A DNA stretch of 64,000 bases from Streptomyces typhae. Lineage in GTDB: Bacteria > Actinomycetota > Actinomycetes > Streptomycetales > Streptomycetaceae. Each line of letters opens with the position of its first letter. Positions within the stretch are counted from its first letter, which is position 1. Below, piece after piece: positions 25,744 through 34,008 of the stretch. The translations under genes were made by a program, and so were the position numbers. Below the pieces are notes generated by a model. It was not told where the DNA came from and searched no databases. It saw only the letters and a list, made by a program, of their open reading frames with translations. Where the stretch lies: positions 248,001 to 312,000 of the forward strand of contig NZ_WPNZ01000008.1 in the NCBI RefSeq assembly GCF_009755605.1. Direction: 5' to 3'.

Positions 25744-26814
25744 TCAGAGCCGCTTGGCGCTGCGCAGAGCGGACGCGTAGTACCCGTTCCCGTCCAGACG
25801 GGACGTACCGCTCTTGTCGCCGATGGTCGGACCGTCGACCTCCTCGCGGCTGGAGATGAAGATCTTGTGCCCCTCGCCGTCGTGGCCGAGGAAGATCCCC
25901 ACGTGGTCGAGCCGCTGCTTGGTGCGCGCGTCGAGCTTGAAGAAGACCAGGTCGCCGGGCTGGACGACGTCGATGGTCTTCGGCCGGTCCGCAGGCGTGA
26001 CGCCCTTGAGGGGGATGACCGGCGCGCCGACCTTGCCACGGGCCATGCCGTTGGCGGTGCGGGGCAGCCCGTCACCCGAGAGGTCGTTGGCCATCAGCGG
26101 GAACCGGGCGCGGTAGCCGAACACGGTCCGCACGAAGCCGGAGCAGTCGATGGCGCGCGCCCGCTTGGCCTCGGGCTGGATCGTGGTGCCGTCGCGGAAG
26201 GTGTACGGGATGCCGAGGTAGTCGAAGAAGTCGGACTCCTCCTCGCGCAGGTCGTTGCCCTCGCTGCCGTTGGGGTTCAGCGGCCCGAAGCTGGCGTCAC
26301 CGGCGTAGGCGATGCCCTCGTCGTCCTTCTTGACCGGCGCGCCCTCCACGTACTGGAACGCGAAGGCGAAGATGTCGTCCTCCTCGCTGCCGGCGTACTG
26401 CTTGAACCAGTCCTTGAACCACTTCTCCTTCTCGGCTCCCTGGCGCCAGTTCTCCGGCATGAGCCGCACCCAGTTGTCCGTGACGACCTTGGACTTGGTG
26501 TTGGTGGGCTCGGCGAAGGTACGGCTCGGACCGGACAGCGTCGCCGTGCGGGCACCGTCGGTGAAGGTGGCGATCACCTTGCCGCCCTCGGTGCGCAGGA
26601 CGGAGCGGTCGGGGTTGCGCAGCCGCTCCCACTTCTGCTTCCCGTCGGCCTGCCCGGTGCCGTTGGTGAGGTCGGGCGTGTCGGTGACGGCCTGCACGGT
26701 GGGCGTCTTGTCCTGCTCGTCCTTGCGCAGTTCGACGGTCAGGTAGGTGCTGCCCGCGAGCAGGGCGAGAACGGTGACGGCGTGGAGTGCGGGGCGCTTC
26801 TTCTTGAGCGGCAT
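25744..26814 (-). CDS. Membrane-anchored NlpC/P60 family hydrolase of the Cap locus
   Basis: A 356-residue protein with an N-terminal membrane anchor (LHAVTVLALLAGSTYLTVEL). The NlpC/P60 domain occupies the C-terminal third: nucleophile Cys in RAIDCSGFVRTVFGYR, LQPGDLVFF-like QPGDLVFFKLD, and catalytic His in RLDHVGIFLGHD. Relatives cleave D-gamma-glutamyl-diaminopimelate bonds in cell wall peptides, and some act on poly-gamma-glutamate. It is 14 bp after capC in the same operon, so an extracellular role in releasing or trimming the polymer, or in opening peptidoglycan for it, is plausible. The substrate is inferred only. Confidence 0.83.
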   Translation of the reverse strand: MPLKKKRPALHAVTVLALLAGSTYLTVELRKDEQDKTPTVQAVTDTPDLTNGTGQADGKQKWERLRNPDRSVLRTEGGKVIATFTDGARTATLSGPSRTFAEPTNTKSKVVTDNWVRLMPENWRQGAEKEKWFKDWFKQYAGSEEDDIFAFAFQYVEGAPVKKDDEGIAYAGDASFGPLNPNGSEGNDLREEESDFFDYLGIPYTFRDGTTIQPEAKRARAIDCSGFVRTVFGYRARFPLMANDLSGDGLPRTANGMARGKVGAPVIPLKGVTPADRPKTIDVVQPGDLVFFKLDARTKQRLDHVGIFLGHDGEGHKIFISSREEVDGPTIGDKSGTSRLDGNGYYASALRSAKRL

Positions 26815-26828
26815 GAGTGGCTCCGGAG

Positions 26829-27311
26829 TCAGGCGGACGGCATGAAGCCGAGGAGGATCCCGGCCGTGAGGACGACATAGGCCATGAGGGTCACCGAGCC
26901 CGTGGCGAGCAGGGTGGGGCCCTTGGGCTGGCGCACCAGCTGGTAGGCGATCAGGCCCGGCACGATGAAGCCGAGGGTCTGGTTGCTGTACATGAGCGGG
27001 AACTCGATCGACAGGACGATCATCACGGTGGCCTGGAGCACCACACCGGTCAGCACGACGGCGGCGAACAGGCGCTTGCCGTAGAGGATCACGAAGCGCT
27101 GCATCAGCAGCACGCAGACGTAGGTCAGGACGGTGACGCCGACCACCATGGCGGCACGCTGGAGGTCCTCGACCAGGGTCAGCGCCAGCCAGCCCGGCGT
27201 GATCATGCCGCCGGGCGAGAGGTTCGTCGTCAGATAGCAGACGAGCGAGAACAGCAGCCCGAGCGCGATGCCGACCGCGGCGATCTCGGGGGTGAGGACG
27301 GACGGGATCAA
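26829..27311 (-). CDS. capC: Poly-gamma-glutamate biosynthesis protein CapC/PgsC
   Basis: A 160-residue integral membrane protein with about five helices (IAAVGIALGLLFSLVCYLTT, AAMVVGVTVLTYVCVLLM, LFAAVVLTGVVLQATVMIVL, LGFIVPGLIAYQLV, LMAYVVLTAGILLGF) and the family signature SPGGMITPGWLAL. CapC works with CapB in polymer synthesis and export. I chose TTG at 27311: an AGGAGA lies six bases upstream, the start overlaps the capB stop (TTGA), and the N-terminus then matches Bacillus PgsC in length. The ATG at 27335 would overlap capB by 28 bases without a ribosome-binding site. Confidence 0.85.
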   Translation of the reverse strand: MIPSVLTPEIAAVGIALGLLFSLVCYLTTNLSPGGMITPGWLALTLVEDLQRAAMVVGVTVLTYVCVLLMQRFVILYGKRLFAAVVLTGVVLQATVMIVLSIEFPLMYSNQTLGFIVPGLIAYQLVRQPKGPTLLATGSVTLMAYVVLTAGILLGFMPSA

Positions 27312-29104
27312 CGCTGCTCTCCTGGGCTGTGCCACTGCTGGGTTTCATCCGCGGCGGGCGGGGCGGGCTGGACTCGCGGCTCGAACAGGCCGCGCGGTGC
27401 GGGAGGTTGCTGCTGTGCGGACCGGCCCGACTGTGCAGACGAGTCCTGGTGTGCCTGTGGTTGCGTCTCGTGCGGTGCCTGATACGCCTGGTGCTGTGCG
27501 TACGGGTCGTGCTGGGTGTGCTGGCCGTGCTGGCCGTGCTGGCCGTGCTGGGCATACGAGTCGTACGACCCCTGGTTGCCGTAGCCACCGTGGTTGTCGT
27601 ACGGAGCCTGGGCTCCCTGCCCCGCGTACGGGTCGTGGGCCGCGTACTGCCCCTGACCCTGACCGTGGTGCTGGTGCTGGTCCTGGTGGTGCTGGCCCTG
27701 GTACGCGTCCTGGTAGGAGCCCTGCGCCGCGTACGGGTCCTGTGCGGCGTGGGTGTGGGCGTACTGCGCCGGGATCTGGTGCGACGCCGTGTTGTACCGG
27801 CTCTCGTACGCCTCCGGGTAGTGCTGGTACGGGTCGAGGTGCGGCTCGTACAGATGGTGGCTGCCGGTCGTCTCGCCCGCCGATTCGGCGGCCGGGGCGT
27901 CCGGGGACGCCGGGTCCTCGCTCTCGTCGGGCGGCAGCTCCGCGAGGTGCTCCAGGAGCAGCTCGCCCTGGCCGTGGATGTTGCCGATGGCCACGAGGGA
28001 GGAGTCGGCGCCGAGCTGGCCGAGCAGCTGGCCCATGAACTCCTCCGGGTCGCGCTTGTCGCCGCCGAGGTCCACGGCGCGCGAGCGCCACTCGGAGGGG
28101 ATGGCGTCGATGGCGGACTTGGCGGGGTGGCCGATGACGAAGACCTTGTCCGGCTTGAGGTCCGGGATGATCTCGCCCATCTGGCCGTTGCGCTCGACAC
28201 GGTCGGGGCGGCAGTTGATGACCACGTTCAGCGGCCGGTTGATGGCGCCGAGGTCGAGGAGCTGGTTGATGTTCATCAGCGTCGACTCGGGGTCGTTGGC
28301 CGCGAAGACGTTGGCGAAGCGGAGCTTCTTGCCCTCCTCGGTGACATACCGCTCGACGGAGAGCACACCGGGGTCCGGCGGCGCGTCGTACATGCCCTGG
28401 AGGGCGACGTCGCGCCCCACGCCGAGGAGCTCGGCGACCTTCAGGGCGATCGCCACGTTCTCCTTGAAGGTGAACCAGCTGAAGCCGCGCAGCTCCTCGT
28501 CGGAGACCGTCTCGGGGTCCGCGTAGATCAGCTCGCAGCTGCGGGAGTCCGCCTCCTCCTTGAGGATGTCGAAGCGGTCCTTCTCAGCCGTCACGCAGAT
28601 GCCGTTCTCCGGCATGGAGCGGGACAGCGAGCGCGCCACGTCGTCCAGGGTGGGGCCCATCTCGGCGAGGTGGTCCTCACGGACGTTGCAGAGCACGCCG
28701 ATGGTGGAGCGGATCAGCTTGGACTGGTTGATCTCCTGGAGCGCGGGCATGACCGCCATGCACTCGATGACCAGGGCGTCCGGGTTGTACGCGGCGGCGC
28801 GCCGGACGATGCCGATCTGCTCGACGACGTTGGCGATGCCGAACTTGCGGTAGACCGGCTCCTCGGTGGCGTCGGGGTGGATGAAGCGGGCGGCGGTGCC
28901 GGTGGTCTTGGCGACCGTGGTCAGGTCGCCGCCGCGCAGGGCCCCGGCGCAGAGCCGGGTGATGGAGCTCTTGCCGCGGATGCCGTTGACCAGCACCCGC
29001 GACGGTATGTGTTCCAGGTTGGTGAAGTGCCGCCGCTGCTCGATCACTCCCGCGGCCAGCAGGACGGCACAGCACACCACCAGGACGGTGAAGAGGAAGA
29101 GCAC
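27308..29104 (-). CDS. capB: Poly-gamma-glutamate synthase CapB/PgsB with a long H/Q/Y-rich C-terminal tail
   Basis: A 598-residue protein. An N-terminal membrane helix (MLFLFTVLVVCCAVLLAAGV) precedes a Mur-ligase-like ATP-dependent amide ligase domain (about 30-400) with the P-loop VNGIRGKSSITRLCAGALR near residue 40, ALVIECMAVMPALQEINQSK, and NVREDHLAEMGPT. Homologues polymerise glutamate through gamma linkages. Residues from about 405 to the end are low-complexity, rich in His, Gln, Tyr, Ala and Gly (QDPYAAQGSYQDAYQGQHHQ, repeated QHG), absent from the roughly 390-residue Bacillus PgsB. The tail is cytosolic or surface-exposed depending on topology. The real amino acid substrate is unproven. 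Confidence 0.87.
   Translation of the reverse strand: MLFLFTVLVVCCAVLLAAGVIEQRRHFTNLEHIPSRVLVNGIRGKSSITRLCAGALRGGDLTTVAKTTGTAARFIHPDATEEPVYRKFGIANVVEQIGIVRRAAAYNPDALVIECMAVMPALQEINQSKLIRSTIGVLCNVREDHLAEMGPTLDDVARSLSRSMPENGICVTAEKDRFDILKEEADSRSCELIYADPETVSDEELRGFSWFTFKENVAIALKVAELLGVGRDVALQGMYDAPPDPGVLSVERYVTEEGKKLRFANVFAANDPESTLMNINQLLDLGAINRPLNVVINCRPDRVERNGQMGEIIPDLKPDKVFVIGHPAKSAIDAIPSEWRSRAVDLGGDKRDPEEFMGQLLGQLGADSSLVAIGNIHGQGELLLEHLAELPPDESEDPASPDAPAAESAGETTGSHHLYEPHLDPYQHYPEAYESRYNTASHQIPAQYAHTHAAQDPYAAQGSYQDAYQGQHHQDQHQHHGQGQGQYAAHDPYAGQGAQAPYDNHGGYGNQGSYDSYAQHGQHGQHGQHTQHDPYAQHQAYQAPHETQPQAHQDSSAQSGRSAQQQPPAPRGLFEPRVQPAPPAADETQQWHSPGEQR
27512..27556. repeat. 9-bp repeats inside the capB tail
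   Basis: CTGGCCGTG repeats at 27521, 27530 and 27539 with diverged flanking copies, encoding Gln-His-Gly triplets on the minus strand. Confidence 0.8.
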
Positions 29105-29110
29105 GGCGGT

Positions 29111-31339
29111 TCAGTTCCTTCCGGCGAGACCGGCCGACGCGCCGTCCCGCTTGCGCTGCGCGCCGGACGGCAGCTGCTGCCTGATCAGTTCGAGGCTACG
29201 GGTCACGGCACCCACCTCGTCGTGATGGACCGGATACAGGACGGTCTTGCGGTCACCATCGGCCAGTGCCTCCGACTGCTCCATGAGTTTGCGCAGCGGC
29301 CGCACCACGATGATGTGCAGCCAGCCGAGGCAGGCCGCGGCCGCCGTGACACCGAGCATGCCCGCGAGGACCGTGCGGTTCTGAAGGGTGTACTCGGGGA
29401 TGGCGAGGGCGGACGCGGGCTGCCAGCTCACGACGGTCCAGCCGAGCTGCTCGGCCACACCGCCACCGGCGAACGGGGCGGCGGCGGCGATCTGGATGTC
29501 GTCGCCGTCGCGGTACAGCACACCGCTGGGCCGCGGCTTGTTGCCGACCTTCTGGCTGGTGCCCCGCACGAGCCCGTCCAGGCGTCCGCTCGGCAGCCCC
29601 TGGAACTCGCGGTAGCCGGTGTTGCCACCGATGATCTTGCGGTCCTTGTCGACGACCCGGACCTCGCCGAGGCCGGGGCGCTTGAGCAGCGAGTTGAGGA
29701 ACTCGATACGGAACTCGCCCACCACCGCGGCGCCCTGGCGGCCCGACAGCTCGGCCGTGCCGATGATCACCGGCTCCTTGCCGTCCTCGTCTAGCACCCG
29801 GACCTGCTGGTCGGACGGCTTGTCACCGGCGCCGCGCGGGTCCCCGCCGGCCTCGGCGAGCACCTCGCCCTTGTGGTCGAGGACGTAAAGGGACCGGTAG
29901 CGCGAGTGCTGGTTCAGGGTGGAGTCGAGGACCTTCTCCATGTCCGAGGCCTCGGTCTTGGTGCCGATCAGCGAGGCCACCGAGGTGAGGTCGGCGTGGC
30001 CCTCGTTGAGGGCGCGGCGGACCCGGTCGGAGAGCGTGTCGGTGCGCTCCCGCTGGTCGTTGATCATCTGCTGGGGCACCTGGACGCTGTCACCGGCGCG
30101 GTTGAGCAGGAGCAGCAGCGGCCCCGCCCAGACGAGCAGCAGCACTCCGGCGACCGCGACCAGGGTGCGGGTGCCGAACCTGCTGCGCCTGGGGGTGGCC
30201 TTCGCGGCCGGTTCGCCGAGGAGCTGGCGGCGCAGGCGCTCCAGGGCGGCGCCGATGCGACGGGCCTCGCCGTGTTTGGGCACGGAGACCGGACGGTTGA
30301 GGTCGCCGCGCGTGAGCCTGCGGCTCTCCAGGAACAGCTGAATCAGCGGGCGCTGCACGGTGCGAAGCAGCCAGAAGACCGTCAGACCGCCGATGAGCAG
30401 CAGCGCGCCCGCGGCGAGCAGACCGAAGGCGGAACTCGTGGTGCGCTTGGAGTCCTCGGCCACCGGGACCATGGCGACGACGCTGAGGCCGAGCCGGGTG
30501 GCCACGGTGGACTCGCCGGCCTCGGGGGCGGCGAGCGAGGCGTAGCCGGCGACGGCACGCTCACCGTCGTGGCGGTCGCCGATCAGATGGCCGCTGACGC
30601 CGAGGTAGCCGCCGGAGCCGGGTTCCTTGGAGAGGATCGGGTGGCTGCGGGACTTCTTCGCCGCGGTCTCCGCGAACGCCTTCAGCTGGTTGTTGGAGGC
30701 CTTGACCTCGGCCTGCTCCTCGTCGGTGCTGACCTGCTCGGGCTCCGGGATGCCGTCGGTGCTGAGCACCTTGCCGTCCTCACCGACGACCGCGATGGAG
30801 CGGAAGTTGCCGAGGCTGATGCCGGGGAAGCGCAGGCTGCTCGAGGCGACCAGGAGCTGCTGCGGCTGGCCCTTCCAGGCGAGTACGGAGAAGGTGAGCA
30901 GCCGGGTCTCGCCGTTCTCCAGGCGGACCATGCGGGGATCGAGTCCGTGGTCGTCGCTGAGCTTGCTGCGGTCGATCGCGGCCAGCGGCACGTTCTCACC
31001 ACGTGCGGCCATCAGCTTGCCGGAGCGGATCTCGACGACGGCGGTGCCCATCCACTTCTGGTAGACGCTGCCGATCTTGTCGAGTACGGCGTCGGCGGGC
31101 ACCGGCTCGGCCGCGTTGAACAGATCCGCGGTCCGGGTGAGGTCGGTGACGCTCTCGTCGATGGAGGCTCTCAGGGCGATCGCGCCGTCCTCGGCGAAGT
31201 GCTGCTGGGACGACTTGACGGCCTTGGGGACGGCCTCCTGGCCGACGCGGCCGAGGGTGAGGGCGGTGACGCCCGCCAGGGCAAGGAGCAGAACCGACAG
31301 CACGGCTATCGGAGGGCGTATGCCTCCGATCAGTGACAT
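29111..31339 (-). CDS. Double-HAMP membrane protein of the Cap locus
   Basis: A 742-residue protein without kinase, cyclase or methyl-accepting domain. It is built as two similar halves: membrane helix (AVLSVLLLALAGVTALTL), an extracytoplasmic sensor-like domain, a second helix (FGLLAAGALLLIGGLTVFWLL) and a HAMP region (RPLIQLFLESRRLTRGDLNRP); then a third helix, another sensor-like domain, a fourth helix and a C-terminal HAMP (RPLRKLMEQSEALADGDR). It ends just after the second HAMP. The ATG at 31339 follows AAGGACC. The capB start lies six bases downstream, so it heads the operon with capB, capC and the NlpC/P60 gene. A scaffold or signal role for polymer synthesis is my inference. Confidence 0.75.
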   Translation of the reverse strand: MSLIGGIRPPIAVLSVLLLALAGVTALTLGRVGQEAVPKAVKSSQQHFAEDGAIALRASIDESVTDLTRTADLFNAAEPVPADAVLDKIGSVYQKWMGTAVVEIRSGKLMAARGENVPLAAIDRSKLSDDHGLDPRMVRLENGETRLLTFSVLAWKGQPQQLLVASSSLRFPGISLGNFRSIAVVGEDGKVLSTDGIPEPEQVSTDEEQAEVKASNNQLKAFAETAAKKSRSHPILSKEPGSGGYLGVSGHLIGDRHDGERAVAGYASLAAPEAGESTVATRLGLSVVAMVPVAEDSKRTTSSAFGLLAAGALLLIGGLTVFWLLRTVQRPLIQLFLESRRLTRGDLNRPVSVPKHGEARRIGAALERLRRQLLGEPAAKATPRRSRFGTRTLVAVAGVLLLVWAGPLLLLLNRAGDSVQVPQQMINDQRERTDTLSDRVRRALNEGHADLTSVASLIGTKTEASDMEKVLDSTLNQHSRYRSLYVLDHKGEVLAEAGGDPRGAGDKPSDQQVRVLDEDGKEPVIIGTAELSGRQGAAVVGEFRIEFLNSLLKRPGLGEVRVVDKDRKIIGGNTGYREFQGLPSGRLDGLVRGTSQKVGNKPRPSGVLYRDGDDIQIAAAAPFAGGGVAEQLGWTVVSWQPASALAIPEYTLQNRTVLAGMLGVTAAAACLGWLHIIVVRPLRKLMEQSEALADGDRKTVLYPVHHDEVGAVTRSLELIRQQLPSGAQRKRDGASAGLAGRN

Positions 31340-31410
31340 GTCGGTCCTTCGGCGGACCTTGTGCCGCCGCTTCGTGGGCGAAGCGGCCAAGGGGGAGCTC
31401 CTCTCCTGGA

Positions 31411-31436
31411 GTGACACAATGTGACACTGTGGTGAC
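31411..31436. promoter_or_regulatory. GTGAC direct repeats upstream of the Cap operon
   Basis: GTGACACAAT, GTGACACTGT and GGTGACGCGG occur head to tail at 31411, 31421 and 31431, about 72-97 bp before the start of the HAMP gene. The 10-bp spacing equals one helical turn. Candidate activator or repressor site; regulator unknown. Confidence 0.35.
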
Positions 31437-31616
31437 GCGGGCAAGGGGTTGCGTTACTGCGCGCGTAGGCGCACGGGTGCGACTCGGAATGTCATGACCC
31501 ATGACGGGTCCGGATGGATGTACGAACTCGGCGAGATGTGAGCCAGATCAAAGATCCACTTTGTTTGAACGCCTCGAAGAGCGCCAGTCATACCGCCGGG
31601 TGTTCTTCGGAATTTC

Positions 31617-32816
31617 TCAGTCCGGCAACTTCTCCAGGGGCTCGAGGCCGTCCTTGCCGCCGCCGCGGTTGAGCAGGGTGCCCTCCGTGCGCTCGAAGGC
31701 GAGGCGGTAGCGGGCGCGCTGCTGGTCGCTGAGCTTGTCACCGTTGCGCAGCGCGTCGGTGACGGTGAGCAGCCGGTTGTTCTGCACGGCGCCCTTGGGA
31801 ATCTGGTCGGACTCGTCGGGGTCCGGCGGGAGTTCGGTGAAGGTGGGCACGTACTTGGCGTCGACGTCCCACTTGCCGCCGCGCTTGTGGAACTCGAACC
31901 AGCCGATCACGCCCTCCTCGGTCAGTCCGCTGGGCGCGTCGTGCCGGGCGATCTGGTTGCCGAGGCCGTACGCGATCCAGGTGCCGTCGACCTTCTCCAT
32001 CGGCTGCACCACGTGCGCGTGGTGGCCGACGACGAGGTCGATGCCGGTCTCCTTGGCGATCCTGCGGCCGAGTTCGACCTGCTGGGCCGCGGCGTTGGGC
32101 TGGTGCTCCTTGCCCCAGTGGATGCTCAGGATCACGACGTCGGCACCGGCGGCGCGGGCCTTCTTCTCGGCGGCGGCGATCCGGTCGAAGTCGGTCAGAT
32201 TGGCGAGCCAGGGCTTGTCCTTCGGGACTTCGCGCCCGTTGAAGCCGAGGGCGAAGGCGATCTGGCCGACCTTGACCCCCTTCACATTGGTGATGAGGGG
32301 CTTGTCCGCCTCTGCCTGGTTCCGTGCCGTTCCGGTGTGCCGCAGCCCCACCTTGTCCAGGGCGTTCAGGGTCCGGGTGACCCCTTCGGGGCCGTGGTCG
32401 AGGCTGTGGTTGGAGACGCTGGAGCACTGGTCGTAGCCGACGCCCTTGACCGCCGTGGTGATCTGCGGCGGCACCACGAAGTCCGGGAAGCCCTGGAACG
32501 GCCCGCCGGGCTCACCCACCACCGGCTCGAAGTGGCAGATGGCGAGGTCCGCCTTGCTGATCACCGGCTTGATGCCGGCCAGCATCGGGGCGAAGTCGAT
32601 CCCCTGCTCTCCCTTGCCCGTCGCCTTCGCGTCCTTGCGCGCCTGCTCGGTGAGCTTGGGGTGGATGAGGATGTCGCCCGCGGCGGCGACGGTGAAGGCC
32701 GGGCCGCCGTCGTCGGCGGCCTTCCCGTCGTCGCCGAAGGGGCCGCAGGCGGTGGCCGCGAGCAGGACGAGCGAGGCGGCGCAGGCCGGTATGAGCCCGC
32801 GAGAAGGACGTGTCAT
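31617..32816 (-). CDS. capA: CapA family poly-gamma-glutamate capsule lipoprotein
   Basis: A 399-residue exported lipoprotein: signal peptide ending LLAATACG (lipid Cys near residue 25), then the PGA_cap calcineurin-like fold with TVAAAGDILIH, AICHFEPVVG, SVSNHSLDHGPEG, VVILSIHWGKEHQP and LVVGHHAHVVQPMEKVDG, giving the two metal-site His/Asp clusters. Homologues (PgsA/CapA) are needed for polymer synthesis or transport and face the outside. It is separated from the downstream HAMP-capB-capC operon by 277 bp, so it is transcribed from its own promoter. The start at 32816 has no ribosome-binding site. Confidence 0.87.
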   Translation of the reverse strand: MTRPSRGLIPACAASLVLLAATACGPFGDDGKAADDGGPAFTVAAAGDILIHPKLTEQARKDAKATGKGEQGIDFAPMLAGIKPVISKADLAICHFEPVVGEPGGPFQGFPDFVVPPQITTAVKGVGYDQCSSVSNHSLDHGPEGVTRTLNALDKVGLRHTGTARNQAEADKPLITNVKGVKVGQIAFALGFNGREVPKDKPWLANLTDFDRIAAAEKKARAAGADVVILSIHWGKEHQPNAAAQQVELGRRIAKETGIDLVVGHHAHVVQPMEKVDGTWIAYGLGNQIARHDAPSGLTEEGVIGWFEFHKRGGKWDVDAKYVPTFTELPPDPDESDQIPKGAVQNNRLLTVTDALRNGDKLSDQQRARYRLAFERTEGTLLNRGGGKDGLEPLEKLPD

Positions 32817-32839
32817 CACGAGGCTATCTTTATACAACC
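32817..32839. promoter_or_regulatory. 23-bp divergent intergenic region with overlapping -10 elements
   Basis: The start codons of capA (minus) and the lipoprotein gene (plus) are only 23 bp apart. TATAAA on the minus strand (32834-32829) and TATCTT on the plus strand (32825-32830) overlap. Neither gene has a ribosome-binding site, so both messages would be leaderless or nearly so, and each -35 would lie in the other gene. Confidence 0.5.
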
Positions 32840-33832
32840 ATGACTCAGCCTCCAATTCGGTCAATCACAAAAGCAAAGCGTCAGAGGACCCTTGCTGTGC
32901 TTGCGCTGGCTCTCGCCGGTGTGCTGAGTCTCACGCAGTGCGGCTCGTCGGACGACGGCTCCGAAGGGCGGCGCGGCTCCTTCGGCGAGCGCGACCTGCC
33001 CGCCGACGCCGGTGTCGAGGAGCTGATCACTGCCTACACGTCGAGCTTCTCCGAGGACAGCGGCTACGACCGCCCCACCCGCGACGAGCGGCGCGCCGTA
33101 GCCGACGGCGTGGCCCTCCTCCTGGACCGGCACCGCTCCCGCGCCGAACGCCGTCTGGCCGATGTCGACTTCCGTGTCCGCACGGTCACCGAGCCGTCCA
33201 CCGGGCGGCGCTACGCCGAGGTCTCCGACCGGCTCGACGTCGACGGGGACTCGGAGGCCCCGCGCGGCTGGGGCCGGGCGTACATCGATCTCGACTCCCC
33301 GATCCGCTGGTCGGTGCAGGTTCCGCACCCGGTCGCCGACCGCAGTACCGAGCATCTCGGCGCCGCGCTGCTCAGCCGCTCACCCGGCGGTGTCCTCGTC
33401 ATTGCTGGGGCACATCGCAAAGCTGGGCGCGGCGACGAGGCGGACGTGGCGCACCGCCGGAAGAGCGTGTTCCACGCGATCTGCGACGAGTTGGCGAAGC
33501 GCGGGGTGCCCGGTATCCAGGTGCACGGGATGGCGGACGACTCCGCCCCCCGGTACGACGTGGTCGCCTCCACGGGCCGGGGCCGCGAGGCGGTGGCGGA
33601 GGGCCGGGACCTGGCGGACGCGCTGCGGCGGCGCGGCTACGAGGTGTGCCGCGCCTGGGCCCGCTCCTGTCCCCTGGAGGGGCGCCGCAATGTGCAGGGG
33701 CGTACGGCCTGGGCCGAGGAGACGGAGTTCCTGCACGTCGAGTTCGGCGCGGGAATCCGGGACAGCCGGGCGGGGCGGCGCAAGGCCGTGGCGGCCATGG
33801 CCGCGGTGACGCGGGACTGGCGGCGCATGTAG
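32840..33832 (+). CDS. Lipoprotein, candidate metal-dependent amidohydrolase linked to the Cap locus
   Basis: A 330-residue lipoprotein: signal (TLAVLALALAGVLSLTQC) with lipid Cys near residue 34. The mature part has a C-terminal domain (about 165-320) with conserved-looking polar residues: SVQVPHPVADRSTEHLG, VLVIAGAHRKAGRGDEAD, VAHRRKSVFHAICDELAKRG, IQVHGMADDSAP and EFLHVEFGAGIRD. The His/Asp/Glu pattern recalls zinc amidohydrolases such as N-formylglutamate amidohydrolase or phage poly-gamma-glutamate hydrolase, but I cannot confirm a family. Being divergent from capA with 23 bp between, it may act on the same polymer. The ATG at 32840 is preferred over 32810. Confidence 0.6.
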   Translation: MTQPPIRSITKAKRQRTLAVLALALAGVLSLTQCGSSDDGSEGRRGSFGERDLPADAGVEELITAYTSSFSEDSGYDRPTRDERRAVADGVALLLDRHRSRAERRLADVDFRVRTVTEPSTGRRYAEVSDRLDVDGDSEAPRGWGRAYIDLDSPIRWSVQVPHPVADRSTEHLGAALLSRSPGGVLVIAGAHRKAGRGDEADVAHRRKSVFHAICDELAKRGVPGIQVHGMADDSAPRYDVVASTGRGREAVAEGRDLADALRRRGYEVCRAWARSCPLEGRRNVQGRTAWAEETEFLHVEFGAGIRDSRAGRRKAVAAMAAVTRDWRRM

Positions 33833-33975
33833 GCACCGCCCGTTGCCCCGGCGGCCCGGGGTCGGCTTCCCTTTCGTACCCGCCTCGACGCGACTCGTAC
33901 CTGCCTTGACGCGACTCGTACCTGCCTTTACACGACGGGGGCTCCGCCTCTGGACCTCCGTACCGGCGCTCCGCG

Positions 33976-34008
33976 CCTCGTCCTCAAACGCCGGACGGGC
34001 TGCACCTC
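33976..34008 (-). repeat. Single inverted copy of the dispersed intergenic repeat
   Basis: Read on the minus strand this is CAGCCCGTCCGGCGTTTGAG followed by GACGAGGCGC, the same unit as the array upstream of hemE. It sits just after the end of the glycosyltransferase gene. Two copies of a roughly 20-bp unit (GCGACTCGTACCTGCC) lie at 33890-33930. Confidence 0.75.

Noticed and set aside
27329..29794. Long open frame antisense to capB and its neighbour
   Set aside because: It is the Val/Leu/Gly-rich mirror of well-supported genes, caused by GC-rich third positions; no start signal or domain.
32810..33832. Firm assignment of the divergent lipoprotein as poly-gamma-glutamate hydrolase
   Set aside because: The His/Asp/Glu pattern and location are suggestive, but I cannot align it to a specific hydrolase family from sequence alone.
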